DNA of 64,000 bases from Mycolicibacterium goodii (GCF_022370755.2 NZ_CP092364.2:4092001-4156000); one strand, 5' to 3'. Counted from the stretch's first letter, positions 16,228-24,627 are shown. Program-made: numbers and translations. The notes: generated by a model from the sequence alone, not told the origin.

Positions 16228-16692
16228 GTGGCCGGCGTGAACAACCGACGGCGTCACCTGCGGACGGTGCTGCTGACCGGTCTCATGATCGTCGCGCTGG
16301 GCCTGATGCTGACCCGCTGCCCCAGCAACCGCGACGGGATGCCCGGCCAACTGGCGCAGGCCATGGAGGAGACGGTGATCGCGGCCCGCAGCGGTGCACT
16401 CGCGCTGGACCTGCGGATCCGCGATCGCACGACCCGGCAACTGGCCAGCGTGCAGATTTCCGATGCCACCGAAGATGTTCTCAAGGCGTACAAGGGTATT
16501 GCCGGTCTTGAAGCCGATGACCCGGTCGACATCGAACGGCAACGGTTGCTCACGGCGGCGATGACGGACCTCATCGGCACGCTCAACACCGCGTCGGCCC
16601 GTGTCCGGGAGATCATCGCAGAGCCTCCCCTGCCGCGGCTGCGAGACGATCTGGTGGCGGCCGCCGATTCGCTCGAATCCGGATACCGCTGA
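16228..16692 (+). CDS. Membrane-anchored protein of unknown function
   Basis: 154 residues from GTG 16228. One N-terminal hydrophobic segment (TVLLTGLMIVALGLMLTRC, about residues 13-31) ends at a cysteine, so it is either a signal anchor or a lipoprotein with a poor lipobox. The rest is an alpha-helical extracytoplasmic region (QLAQAMEETVIAARSG, LGLEADDPVDIERQRLLTAAM). No family recognised. Its TGA shares a base with the ATG of the NRAMP-like gene, so the two are translationally coupled and may act together. GTG 16237 is an alternative start. Confidence 0.65.
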   Translation: MAGVNNRRRHLRTVLLTGLMIVALGLMLTRCPSNRDGMPGQLAQAMEETVIAARSGALALDLRIRDRTTRQLASVQISDATEDVLKAYKGIAGLEADDPVDIERQRLLTAAMTDLIGTLNTASARVREIIAEPPLPRLRDDLVAAADSLESGYR

Positions 16693-17921
16693 TGAAGAAG
16701 TTCTTCGCGGTCGCACTCGGCATTCTCACCGCGATCGGTGGGTTCCTCGACATCGGCGACCTGGTGACCAACGCCGTGGTCGGTTCCCGGTTCGGGGTGT
16801 CGCTGGTGTGGGTCGTGGTGGTCGGCGTGGTCGGCATCTGCCTGTTCGCGCAGATGGCGGGCCGGGTTGCCGCGGTCAGCGGCCGCGCCACGTTCGAGAT
16901 CATCCGCGAGCGTCTCGGCCCGCGCACGGCGGCCGCCAACCTGGGCGCCTCCTTCTTCATCAACCTGATGACGCTGACCGCCGAGATCGGCGGTGTTGCC
17001 CTCGCGCTGCAGCTGGCCACCGATGTCGGGCGGATGATGTGGATACCGGTCGCGGCGTTCGCGGTGTGGATCGTGATCTGGCGCGTGAAGTTCACCGTCA
17101 TGGAGAACGCGGCCGGACTCGCCGGGCTGTGTCTGATCGTGTTCGCCGTCAGCGTCTTCGCACTGCACCCGGACTGGGCCGATCTCGCCGGCCAGGCGGT
17201 GCAACCGGTGATCCCGGACTCGGAATCGGCGGCCACCTACTGGTACTACGCCATCGCACTGTTCGGCGCGGCCATGACGCCGTACGAGGTTTTCTTCTTC
17301 TCCTCCGGTGCCATCGAAGAACACTGGACCACAAAGGATCTGGGTGTCTCGCGGATGAACGTCATGGTCGGTTTCCCGCTCGGCGGCGTGCTGTCGGTCG
17401 CCATCGCCACCTGCGCCACCCTGGTCCTTCTGCCCGATCAGATCGAGGTGTCCTCGCTGTCACAGGTGGTGATGCCCGTCGTCGAGGCCGGCGGCAAGCT
17501 CGCGCTGGCCTTCGCGATCATCGGGATCGTCGCGGCGACTTTCGGTGCGGCACTGGAGACCACGTTGTCGAGCGGCTACACACTCGCCCAGTTCCTCGGC
17601 TGGCCGTGGGGAAAGTTCCGCAGGCCCACCGAGGCCGCACGGTTCCACGTCGTGATGTTGGTGAGCATCGTCGTCGGTGCCGCGGTGCTGTTCACCGGCG
17701 TCGACCCGGTACTGGTGACGGAGTACTCGGTGGTGTTCTCGGCGATCGCGCTGCCGTTGACCTATCTGCCCATCCTCATCGTGGCCAACGATCCGGAGTA
17801 CATGGGCGAGAACACGAACGGAAAGGTGACCAACGTGTTCGGTTCCATCTATCTGGTGATCATCCTGGCGGCGTCGTTGGCCGCCATTCCGCTCATGATC
17901 GTGACGGGAGCCGGACAGTGA
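16692..17921 (+). CDS. NRAMP-family metal ion transporter with non-canonical metal site
   Basis: A 409-residue polytopic membrane protein with the ~11 hydrophobic segments and LeuT-like organisation of NRAMP (SLC11) divalent metal transporters. The usual metal-site motifs are changed: helix 1 has DIGD (residues 20-23) where DPGN is normal, and helix 6 has AMTPYEV (194-200) in place of the MPHN-type motif. The changed ligands leave its ion open; NRAMP-related Mg2+/Mn2+ carriers also depart from the standard site. It lies in a SigF-type operon directly before two PRC-barrel-like proteins, and its end overlaps the next gene as GTGA. Confidence 0.8.
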   Translation: MKKFFAVALGILTAIGGFLDIGDLVTNAVVGSRFGVSLVWVVVVGVVGICLFAQMAGRVAAVSGRATFEIIRERLGPRTAAANLGASFFINLMTLTAEIGGVALALQLATDVGRMMWIPVAAFAVWIVIWRVKFTVMENAAGLAGLCLIVFAVSVFALHPDWADLAGQAVQPVIPDSESAATYWYYAIALFGAAMTPYEVFFFSSGAIEEHWTTKDLGVSRMNVMVGFPLGGVLSVAIATCATLVLLPDQIEVSSLSQVVMPVVEAGGKLALAFAIIGIVAATFGAALETTLSSGYTLAQFLGWPWGKFRRPTEAARFHVVMLVSIVVGAAVLFTGVDPVLVTEYSVVFSAIALPLTYLPILIVANDPEYMGENTNGKVTNVFGSIYLVIILAASLAAIPLMIVTGAGQ

Positions 17922-18295
17922 GCACAGACCAGACCATGCTGGATGCCCGGCTGCACCTGCTCGACCGCCAGTTGATCGACGACGACGGAGCGCCCGTTGG
18001 CATCGTCGACGATCTGGAGCTCGACGGCATCGAGCTCGATCAACCCATCGCACCGGGCACGCGGGCGCCTCATGTCACCTCGGTGCTCACGGGCCAGGTC
18101 GTGATCACGCGGATCCTCGGTGGCGCCCCTCCGAGATCCCTGCTGCGCGAAATCCCGTGGGATCTCGTCGCGTCGATCGGGGTCACGGTACGTCTGCGAC
18201 CCACAGACCGGCGGTTCGACGCGCAATGGGTGGAACGCTGGCTGCGCGACCACATCATCTCTCGCATTCCGGGCGGTCGTCATGCAGCTGAGTGA
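17918..18295 (+). CDS. PRC-barrel-like hypothetical protein
   Basis: 125 residues from GTG 17918, overlapping the transporter stop by 4 bases. The sequence (LLDRQLIDDDGAPVGIVDDLEL) has the beta-turn pattern of a PRC-barrel (a D-x-x-G-x-x-x-G-x-V-x-D-like run), followed by an arginine-rich C-terminal half. The domain call is from pattern only. It overlaps the next small gene by 14 bases. Small PRC-barrel proteins next to transporters may be regulatory partners; this is inference. Confidence 0.6.
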   Translation: MSTDQTMLDARLHLLDRQLIDDDGAPVGIVDDLELDGIELDQPIAPGTRAPHVTSVLTGQVVITRILGGAPPRSLLREIPWDLVASIGVTVRLRPTDRRFDAQWVERWLRDHIISRIPGGRHAAE

Positions 18296-18617
18296 TCTTC
18301 TCGGGCTCGAGGTGTTGGACGCCGGCCATCACCGGGTGGGAACGGTGATCGACGTGCGGCTCACCGTTGCGGGTTCGGCAACCGAGAACCCTCCGCCCCC
18401 GCGGCTGGCCGGACTGGTGGTGAGCCCGCGCACGGGGTCGTCATACCTGGGCTACGAACGCACCGGCATCAACGCACCCGCGCTCATCGCTGCCATCGCG
18501 CGCTGGCGCCACCGTGGCACGTTCGTGGTCACGTGGAAAGACATCGCACGCGTCGGAACCCGCCACGTCACGCTCCGCAGCGGGTTCGAGCGTCACCCGC
18601 CTGCGCTGCACGGGTGA
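18282..18617 (+). CDS. PRC-barrel-like hypothetical protein
   Basis: 111 residues from ATG 18282. It opens MQLSDLLGLEVLDAGHHRVGTVIDVRL, a better PRC-barrel match than the preceding gene (S-D-L-L-G-x-x-V-x-D, then G-x-V-x-D-V-R). It is the last gene of the SigF-type operon. It converges on usfY (10 bases between the stops). Role unknown. Confidence 0.65.
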   Translation: MQLSDLLGLEVLDAGHHRVGTVIDVRLTVAGSATENPPPPRLAGLVVSPRTGSSYLGYERTGINAPALIAAIARWRHRGTFVVTWKDIARVGTRHVTLRSGFERHPPALHG

Positions 18618-18627
18618 TCATGCCCGG

Positions 18628-18933
18628 TCAGGGCCGGTTCTGATGCACCTCGGGGTGAGCCGCGTTCCACTCACGTTCCTTGCGGGTCACCCGCCGGTGT
18701 TCGAGCACCAACCAGGCACCGCTGATCACGAACAACACCGCGGCTGCGACCGCGAGCAGGATGCCGACCGTCTCATGGCTCGTGCTGAACGCGAAAAGGC
18801 ACGACACGAAGGACACACCACCGAGGAACAACAGCACCAACGCCGGGATGTTCGTGGTGTCCTTCAACGTCTCACCGGCGTGCGGCCGTGTCGTTCGTGC
18901 ATGGTCAACGGGGTCTTTCGCGGTGTCGCCCAT
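18628..18933 (-). CDS. usfY: UsfY-family small membrane protein
   Basis: 101 residues: the hydrophilic start PVDHARTTRPHAGETLKD followed by two transmembrane segments (about 31-50 and 57-77) and a basic tail. This is the pattern of UsfY, known from mycobacterial SigF loci. ATG 18933 has a good Shine-Dalgarno (GAGAGGAGC 7-14 bases upstream). A SigF-type promoter lies ~69 bases upstream. A second copy of the family is at 25115-25414, sharing PVDHARTTRPHAGET and the two-segment layout. Molecular function unknown. Confidence 0.75.
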   Translation of the reverse strand: MGDTAKDPVDHARTTRPHAGETLKDTTNIPALVLLFLGGVSFVSCLFAFSTSHETVGILLAVAAAVLFVISGAWLVLEHRRVTRKEREWNAAHPEVHQNRP

Positions 18934-19001
18934 TTGGTGCTCCTCTCGGCGGCGCCCTGATCATGTTCGGTCCTGCCCGGCAGGCCGGACTTGCTCGATG
19001 G

Positions 19002-19027
19002 CTACCCGGGACCCGCCGATGTGAAAC
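19002..19027 (-). promoter_or_regulatory. Predicted SigF promoter for usfY
   Basis: Minus strand: GGTTT with GTTT at 19027-19024, 16 bases, GGGTAG (19007-19002), a full match. The transcript would have a ~60-base leader before ATG 18933. Confidence 0.7.
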
Positions 19028-19096
19028 CGGACCGCTTGGACGCGCGAGAAACGGGCATAGCTGTGCTGACCCCTAGCGAGCGACAGGAGCGCACAC

Positions 19097-19342
19097 ATGA
19101 CGATCTCCGCGAGCGACGTACGCCGGTTACTCGAGGCCGACGCGCCCGACGCGGTGCTGGTTCTCGTGCAGGGCCGCACCGCGGTGGTCCCGGCGAACGA
19201 ACTCGACACCGAGCAGTACCGCGGTGCCCTGCAGGTGGCCACGCGCAGCGATCTCGGCATCCACGGCACCGAACTCTCCGAGCACGATCTGGAAGAGGAA
19301 GCGGCCAAACTGGAGGCGGCCGTCGCGAACCTCGGCGGGTGA
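19097..19342 (+). CDS. Small acidic hypothetical protein
   Basis: 81 residues, starting ATG 19097 behind GACAGGAGCG. The composition is acidic with alternating strand and helix (VRRLLEADAPDAVLVLVQGRTAV, then EHDLEEEAAKLEAAVANLGG). No signal peptide or membrane segment. It is a plausible small soluble protein, probably conserved in mycobacteria, but I recognise no family. The next gene, broken rnz, starts 54 bases downstream on the same strand. Confidence 0.65.
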   Translation: MTISASDVRRLLEADAPDAVLVLVQGRTAVVPANELDTEQYRGALQVATRSDLGIHGTELSEHDLEEEAAKLEAAVANLGG

Positions 19343-19395
19343 CACCGCACCGGATGACACCGAACCCTCGATGAGCGAGCCGTACTGTCGAGCAC

Positions 19396-20312
19396 GTGTC
19401 GATGCGCGAACTCGTCGTCCTCGGTACCGCCAGCCAGGTCCCCACGCGTCTGCGCAACCACAACGGTTACCTGCTGCGCTGGGACGACAAGGGCTTCCTC
19501 TTCGATCCCGGCGAAGGCACGCAACGTCAGATGTCGCTGGCCGGGGTATCGGCCAATTCCGTCACGCACCTGTGCCTGACACATTTCCACGGCGATCACT
19601 GCCTCGGCGTTCCCGGCGTCGTACAACGCATGTCACTGGATCGCATCCCGCACCCGGTCCATGCCCACTATCCGGCGTCGGGCCGCGACATCTTCGCCCG
19701 GCTTCGCCACGCGACCTGTTCCATGATGTCGCCGACATCCGGGAACATCCCGTGGAAGTGGACGGGCCGGTCGCGGTCGGCGCCTTCGGCACCATCGAAG
19801 CGCGCCGACTCGACCATTCCGTCGATTCGATCGGCTACCGGCTGGTCGAACCGGACTCACGGCGCATGCGGCCGGATCTCTTGGCACATCACGGTATTCG
19901 CGGCCCCGCGGTGGGCGAGCTGCAACGCGCGGGGACGATCCGCGTGGGCTCCGAGGTGATCGACCTCGACGAGGTCAGCGACCCCCGGCCCGGGCGGCGG
20001 TTCGCCTTCGTGATGGACACCCGGCTGTGCGACGCGGTATACGACCTCGCCGACGGTGCCGACATGCTGGTGATCGAGGCCACGTTTCTCAACGAACACG
20101 CCGACCTCGCATTGCGCCACGGGCACCTGACCGCACGCCAGGCCGCGCGGGTGGCGGCCGCGTGCCGCGTCCGGAAACTCGTGCTGACCCACTTTTCGCA
20201 ACGCTACGGTGACACGCAGCGACACCTCGAAGAGGCCGCCGAGGTGTACGACGGTGACCTGGTCGTCGCGAACGACCTGGCGCGCATCGCGGTTCCGCCC
20301 CGCCTTCCCTAG
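19396..20312 (+). pseudogene. rnz: Ribonuclease Z, one-base frameshift
   Basis: RNase Z makes the tRNA 3-prime end by endonuclease cleavage. The first frame (GTG 19396) encodes [19 protein letters not shown] and the zinc-site motif THFHGDH. Around 19714-19718 the reading shifts: frame one passes into unrelated sequence while frame two continues [14 protein letters not shown], then VIEATFLNEHADLA and the second zinc motif LTHFSQRY, to TAG at 20310-20312. The 917-base span is one base short of 306 codons, and inserting one C at the CC of GCGACCTG restores a full-length protein of about 305 residues. Either an authentic mutation or a sequencing error. Confidence 0.85.
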
Positions 20313-20323
20313 AGTGGGCGCGT

Positions 20324-21697
20324 TCAGGTCGCGGGATCCGAGGCCACCGCCACGACGGCACGCTCGGCCGGCCGCAGCGAGAATTCGAGTCCCATCTGGT
20401 TGAACGTCAACGGCAACGGCTCGCCCGGCATCGGCCGCGGTGTGGACCTCAGGTCGAGGTGCACACGGCTGAGCAGGTTCGCCGCCAATGTGCTCGTGGT
20501 GAACAGCACCAGGTTACGGCCGGGACATTCGGCGGGGCCCGCCGAGAAGGGCACCAACTGCGGGTAGAGCTGGGCACGCCCGTCGATCCAGATCTCCGGG
20601 ACGAAGTCGTGGGCGAAGGGCAGCATCTGCTCATCGCGGTGGAAGGCGGGCACCACGACCATCAGCCCCGCGCCCTTGGCGATCGTGAAACGTTCGGCGC
20701 CCTCGCGCCAGTGCGTGTCCTGCGTGGTGTCGCGCAGGATGGTCGGTGTGGTCGGCCACAGCCGCACCGATTCGAGGACGCAGCCCCGCAGGTATGGACG
20801 CAGAAGCGGCCGGTTCGGCTCGCCGGAGTCCTCGAGCGCACGGTCACGCTGAAGGGGATGGGTCGACAGGACGGCGAGCGCCCGCAACAGCGCCATACCC
20901 GCGGCGTCGAAGGCGAACAGCCACTGCGGCATCTGCCCCACCGGGTCGACCGCACCGCCGGCCGGGATCTCGGCGAGCGCGCTCACCAACGTGCCCGGCT
21001 CGGGATCTTCGGCATAGCGGTAGAGGTGTTCGGTGAAGTGCGAGCGCGCGCGGTAGTGCGGCAGGGCCAAGAACGACCAGTTGCCCGCTCTGCGGAGGCG
21101 AGCCAGTTGATCGGTGATCGCGTGGTCCTCGCGCGCCCGCTCGCCCAAGGTCAGCCTGCGCACCAACCGCCACCACGCCGCCATGAAATCGCCGGAATTC
21201 ATGCGATGGCCGGGCAGGGTACGGGCGACCAAGGTGTCCGCCTCGGCGGCGATCTTTGCCGCGAACGATTCCGCCAAACGGTGCATCGCCGCGCCCGAGT
21301 CGAGAGCCGCCTCGTTGACCGCGCGCCGCTGCGCCCGGATCCGCCCCTGCGAGATCAGGACGCCGTGCGGCTGGAACCACTGCAGCGCCTTGCGTTTTTC
21401 CCGGTTGGCCGGGTGGAAGGGTTCGGGTGCCTGTTCGAGCACCGCCGCGACGTCCTCGGGATCGGTCACGACGACGATGCGTCGTCCCGGTATCACGAGT
21501 TCGACGGGGCCACGGCCGAATTCGCGGCGCAGGCGGTGCAGGCGTTTGACGGCACGTTCGTCGGCCTGCGTCTTCTCCAGCAGCCGCAGCATCGAGGGAC
21601 GCCGCGCGATCACACCGGACGAGATCGCCGCGAAACCGAGATCGGTCAGCGTGGCCAGAGCCTCTACACCGTGCAGCTGGTGTCCACCGTTTCTCAT
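20324..21697 (-). CDS. Cytochrome P450
   Basis: 457 residues, a heme-thiolate monooxygenase. The K-helix ExxR motif is ESVRLWPTT and the heme loop FSAGPAECPGRN places Cys391 as the axial ligand. There is no N-terminal membrane anchor, so it is a soluble class I-type P450 needing a ferredoxin and reductase, not encoded here. I chose ATG 21697 (MRNGGHQL) over the longer frame from 21730, since a SigF-type promoter spans 21708-21732; the start then lies 11 bases past the -10 box. Substrate unknown. It converges on rnz. Confidence 0.88.
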   Translation of the reverse strand: MRNGGHQLHGVEALATLTDLGFAAISSGVIARRPSMLRLLEKTQADERAVKRLHRLRREFGRGPVELVIPGRRIVVVTDPEDVAAVLEQAPEPFHPANREKRKALQWFQPHGVLISQGRIRAQRRAVNEAALDSGAAMHRLAESFAAKIAAEADTLVARTLPGHRMNSGDFMAAWWRLVRRLTLGERAREDHAITDQLARLRRAGNWSFLALPHYRARSHFTEHLYRYAEDPEPGTLVSALAEIPAGGAVDPVGQMPQWLFAFDAAGMALLRALAVLSTHPLQRDRALEDSGEPNRPLLRPYLRGCVLESVRLWPTTPTILRDTTQDTHWREGAERFTIAKGAGLMVVVPAFHRDEQMLPFAHDFVPEIWIDGRAQLYPQLVPFSAGPAECPGRNLVLFTTSTLAANLLSRVHLDLRSTPRPMPGEPLPLTFNQMGLEFSLRPAERAVVAVASDPAT

Positions 21698-21707
21698 GCG
21701 CAGCGGT

Positions 21708-21732
21708 CTACCCGCCGGTGGAGGCGCCAAAC
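21708..21732 (-). promoter_or_regulatory. Predicted SigF promoter for the P450 gene
   Basis: Minus strand: GTTT (21732-21729), 15 bases, GGGTAG (21713-21708), followed 11 bases later by ATG 21697. Back to back with the promoter at 21770-21795. Confidence 0.6.
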
Positions 21733-21769
21733 ATGGTGCTCAGCACGCCTATCGACCCCCCTGGGCAAC

Positions 21770-21795
21770 GTTTCGCCCGGTGCCAGACCGGGTAG
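21770..21795 (+). promoter_or_regulatory. Predicted SigF promoter for the DUF4383 gene
   Basis: GTTT at 21770-21773, 16 bases, GGGTAG at 21790-21795; ATG 21850 follows after a ~55-base leader. Confidence 0.65.
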
Positions 21796-21849
21796 TTGAG
21801 CAGCAGGCCTGCGCGACGCGCGGCCGCCACGGCGAGGGAAGGTTCAGCA

Positions 21850-22344
21850 ATGGGTACATCACATGTCACCGGGGGCACCACCGCCGCCCGGCTACCGCTG
21901 CAATGGGCGGCGCTCAGCGTGGGCGCGGTGTTCCTTCTGGTCGGCATCGCAGGCTTCATCCCGGGTATCACCACGAACTACGGCGAGCTGACCTTTGCCA
22001 GCCATCACTCCGGAGCCTTGTTGCTCGGGATATTCGCGGTCTCGGTGCTGCACAACATCGTGCACCTCGCGTTCGGCGTCGCCGGCCTCATCATGGCGCG
22101 AACACCTGCGGCTGCCCGGATCTACCTGATCGTGGGCGGCGTCATCTACGCCGTGCTGTGGCTCTACGGTCTCGTGATCGATCCGCACAGCTCAGCCAAC
22201 TTCGTTCCGCTGAACACCGCCGACAACTGGCTGCACTTCGCACTCGCGGTGCTCATGATCGGGCTCGGTGTCGCACTGGGCCGCAACACGACGCTTCGCG
22301 CGACCAACGGCGCGGGCACAGGGGCACCCGGCACCATCAACTGA
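21850..22344 (+). CDS. DUF4383 integral membrane protein
   Basis: 164 residues with four predicted transmembrane helices (about residues 17-36, 52-80, 88-110 and 128-147). NIVHLAFGVAGLIMAR and DNWLHFALAVLMIGLG are typical of the DUF4383 family, whose function is unknown. ATG 21850 is preceded by GAGGGAAGG (21834-21842), a usable ribosome site; longer in-frame readings from 21796 overlap the promoter. A SigF-type promoter lies upstream. Confidence 0.85.
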   Translation: MGTSHVTGGTTAARLPLQWAALSVGAVFLLVGIAGFIPGITTNYGELTFASHHSGALLLGIFAVSVLHNIVHLAFGVAGLIMARTPAAARIYLIVGGVIYAVLWLYGLVIDPHSSANFVPLNTADNWLHFALAVLMIGLGVALGRNTTLRATNGAGTGAPGTIN

Positions 22345-22565
22345 TCCGCAACGCCCGAGAGTTCACTGGGCCGCCGCCCCCATTTCTGAATGTGGACGGC
22401 GGTCCGCAACTATCCTGGGCGCAGCTTCGTCGTTCGTTTTTCTCCGCCCAGATCCGCGCCGTCCAGGCGCTTCGCCCACCTCGTGCACACCACCGCGGCC
22501 GCCGACACGATCAGGAGCATCACCATCAATACACAGCAAAACGCCAGGTCCACGCCCGTATTGAC

Positions 22566-22590
22566 GTTTACCGCAGGGCAGAACGGGAAT
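22566..22590 (+). promoter_or_regulatory. Predicted SigF-type promoter for the heme-oxygenase-like gene
   Basis: GTTT at 22566-22569, 15 bases, GGGAAT at 22585-22590 (one change from GGGTA). The start codon lies 13 bases beyond, so a leaderless or very short-leader message is expected. Confidence 0.5.
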
Positions 22591-22602
22591 TCTGGGGCCA
22601 AT

Positions 22603-23625
22603 ATGATGACATTCCCCACCACCCTGCAACCGCCGCTTCCCGACGCCCAGGGCCGCATATCGGCCGCGGTGATCTCCGAACTCAAAGGCCGCGCCCCGCA
22701 TAACCACCTGGAGCCTGTGTGGGTTCCGCTGCGTGACGCCGATCCTCTCGGCCTGGACATGCAACTGGCGCTCTACGTCTGCTACGAACTCCACTACCGC
22801 GGGTTCGACGGCGTCGACCCCGACTGGGAGTGGAGCGCCGGACTCCTGCACCTGCGCTCGCAACTCGAACGCGCATTCTTGGCCGCCGTCCGCAAGGAGG
22901 TCGGCGCCATCCCACCGGATGTCACGGCCGCAGACGAGATGGAGCGGCTCTCCGTCGAACCGGTGGACGGCACCGGTCCGTCGTACTTCCTGCGCGACCA
23001 CGGCACGTGGGAGCAGATGCGCGAGTACTTCGTGCACCGTTCGCTGTATCACCTCAAGGAAGGCGATCCGCACGCCTGGCTGATCCCCCGGATCGGCGGT
23101 CAGGCAAAGGCGTCCTTCGTGGCGATCGAGTTCGACGAGTACGGGGCCGGCCACGGCAACCATCTCCACCAGCAGCTCTTCGCCGATCTGATGGAGGCGG
23201 CCGACCTCGACAGCACCTATCTCGGGTACATCACGCATGTGCCCGCCGAGTCGCTCGCTCTGGTGAACCTGATGTCGATGTTCGGACTGCACCGCAAGCT
23301 CCGTGGTGCTGCCGCGGGGCATTTCGCCGCCACCGAGATCACCTCGTCGCCGGGCTCACAGCGGCTCACGGCCGCGCTGCGGCGCCTCGACGCACCAGAG
23401 GCCTGTGTGCGGTTCTACCGAGAGCACGTCGAAGCCGACGCCGTGCACGAGCAGGTGGTGCGCCTCAACGTCATCGGTGATCTCCTGGAGCGCGAGCCCG
23501 AGTTGGACGCCGACGTGGTGTTCGGTATCCGCGCGTTCGGCGCACTCGAAGACCGCCTGGCCGACCACCTGATGAAGAACTGGTCGGCCGAGCGCAGCTC
23601 GCTGACCCGGCCGCTGGACGCGTGA
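22603..23625 (+). CDS. Iron-containing redox enzyme of the heme-oxygenase-like superfamily
   Basis: 340 residues from ATG 22603 (second ATG at 22606). The protein is mostly helical with carboxylate/histidine runs expected of heme-oxygenase-like di-iron oxidases: FDEYGAGHGNH (about 177-187) and an HxxxDxxH signature (H275, D279, H282 in REHVEADAVHE). Such enzymes (CADD, SznF, BesC types) bind Fe(II) and use O2 for varied oxidations; the substrate here is unknown. It converges on a CDGSH iron-sulfur gene across a strong hairpin. The longer frame from 22390 runs through the promoter and is rejected. Confidence 0.8.
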   Translation: MMTFPTTLQPPLPDAQGRISAAVISELKGRAPHNHLEPVWVPLRDADPLGLDMQLALYVCYELHYRGFDGVDPDWEWSAGLLHLRSQLERAFLAAVRKEVGAIPPDVTAADEMERLSVEPVDGTGPSYFLRDHGTWEQMREYFVHRSLYHLKEGDPHAWLIPRIGGQAKASFVAIEFDEYGAGHGNHLHQQLFADLMEAADLDSTYLGYITHVPAESLALVNLMSMFGLHRKLRGAAAGHFAATEITSSPGSQRLTAALRRLDAPEACVRFYREHVEADAVHEQVVRLNVIGDLLEREPELDADVVFGIRAFGALEDRLADHLMKNWSAERSSLTRPLDA

Positions 23626-23665
23626 TCCCGGGGCCCTCCCTGGCGAATGATCATCATCGACAGAT

Positions 23666-23700
23666 GATTTCGCCCCCACCGTCACGGTGGGGGCGAAATC
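23666..23700. terminator. Bidirectional hairpin between convergent genes
   Basis: A 17-base perfect inverted repeat (23666-23682 with 23684-23700; arm GATTTCGCCCCCACCGT) with almost no loop, placed between the convergent stops at 23625 and 23717. The arm's AT-rich foot (GATTT/AAATC) gives a short U-run on either strand, so it can stop transcription from both sides. Confidence 0.75.
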
Positions 23701-23716
23701 TGTGGGCTGTCGAGGC

Positions 23717-23932
23717 TCACGCGGTCCGTTTGCCGGTTTTGCCGGCGCGCACGTGTTTGCGATGACTGGTGTCGCACAGAGGGTAGGTCTTCGAGCGGCG
23801 GCAGGTACACACCGCCACCATGAACCGGTCCGACTCGACCGTTGAGCCGTCGGGCAGTTCGATGCAGACGGGGCCCTCGATCAGCATGGGGCCACGGTCG
23901 GTGATCTTCACCGTTCGTCGCTGCGCGGTCAT
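23717..23932 (-). CDS. CDGSH-type iron-sulfur protein
   Basis: 71 residues. CTCRRSKTYPLCDTSH (about residues 42-57) is the CDGSH iron-sulfur motif C-x-C-x2-S-x3-P-x-C-D-x-S-H, binding one 2Fe-2S cluster by three Cys and one His. The usual Gly after CD is Thr here. The rest fits the single-motif short actinobacterial form: an N-terminal beta domain (ITDRGPMLIEGPV) and a basic tail. It overlaps the methyltransferase gene upstream by 4 bases, so both are in one transcript. The redox partner is unknown. Confidence 0.87.
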   Translation of the reverse strand: MTAQRRTVKITDRGPMLIEGPVCIELPDGSTVESDRFMVAVCTCRRSKTYPLCDTSHRKHVRAGKTGKRTA

Positions 23933-24597
23933 GGTTTGTCCGCTCGGATGACGACCAGCACCTCATCGTCGCGATCATCACGCAGCCGACCCGTCTCCCG
24001 CAGCCATTGCTCCTGTGCGGTCACCACGGGACCCCACGGGATGGACTGCGACACCACGATCTCAGTCTTCAGGCCGCTCCAGCTCAACCGGGCCAGTGAC
24101 TCCTCGACCCCCGAGAATTCCGACTGCACCAGAAACATGGAGCCGCCCTCGGCGAGCATCGCCCCCGCCACGTCACACAGCGGGTCCAGGATCATGCGCC
24201 CGTCGGCGCCGCCGTCCCAGGCCGTCGCCGGCCCGGCCCACGGCGCCACGCTGTTCGGATCCACAGCAGGGCTGGTGGGTACGTACGGCGGATTGCACAC
24301 GACGAGGTCGAAAGGCTCCCAGTTCAGTGCCTCGTTCCATGAGCCGAGCTTGATGGAGATGTCGACTCCTGCCGCCGCGGCGTTGGCCGACGCGTATCGC
24401 ACGGCGCGCGGGCAGATGTCGAGCGCGGTCACATGGTCGGCGCCCATACGCGCGGCCGCGATTGCCACGACACCGCTTCCGGTACACAGATCCAGAACAC
24501 GGCGGCCGGGAACCTCGCCGCTGCGTTCCAACGCATCGATGAGTAACTGCGAGTCTTCTTGCGGACGGTAAACACCTTCGGCGGCGACAGCGAGCAT
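23929..24597 (-). CDS. HemK/PrmC-like class I methyltransferase
   Basis: 222 residues from ATG 24597 (MLAVAAEGVYRPQEDSQLL). The SAM-binding motif VLDLCTGSGVVAIAAARMGA and the NPPY signature (VVCNPPYVP) place it with N5-glutamine methyltransferases of the PrmC/HemK group, but it lacks the N-terminal helical domain of PrmC and may modify another target. The 33-residue-longer reading to 24696 overlaps the SigF-type promoter at 24628-24652. The CDGSH gene follows with a 4-base overlap. Confidence 0.8.
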   Translation of the reverse strand: MLAVAAEGVYRPQEDSQLLIDALERSGEVPGRRVLDLCTGSGVVAIAAARMGADHVTALDICPRAVRYASANAAAAGVDISIKLGSWNEALNWEPFDLVVCNPPYVPTSPAVDPNSVAPWAGPATAWDGGADGRMILDPLCDVAGAMLAEGGSMFLVQSEFSGVEESLARLSWSGLKTEIVVSQSIPWGPVVTAQEQWLRETGRLRDDRDDEVLVVIRADKP

Positions 24598-24627
24598 CTG
24601 AGTCCTTTCGATCACCTGGCTCGTTTG

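Noticed and set aside
14892..16244. 450-codon minus-strand frame over the SDR
   Set aside because: Antisense shadow of the SDR gene and its promoter; no recognisable domain.
19034..19058. Possible SigF promoter (GCTT, 15, GGGCAT) before the 81-residue ORF at 19097
   Set aside because: The -35 is a poor match; two deviations together are within chance.
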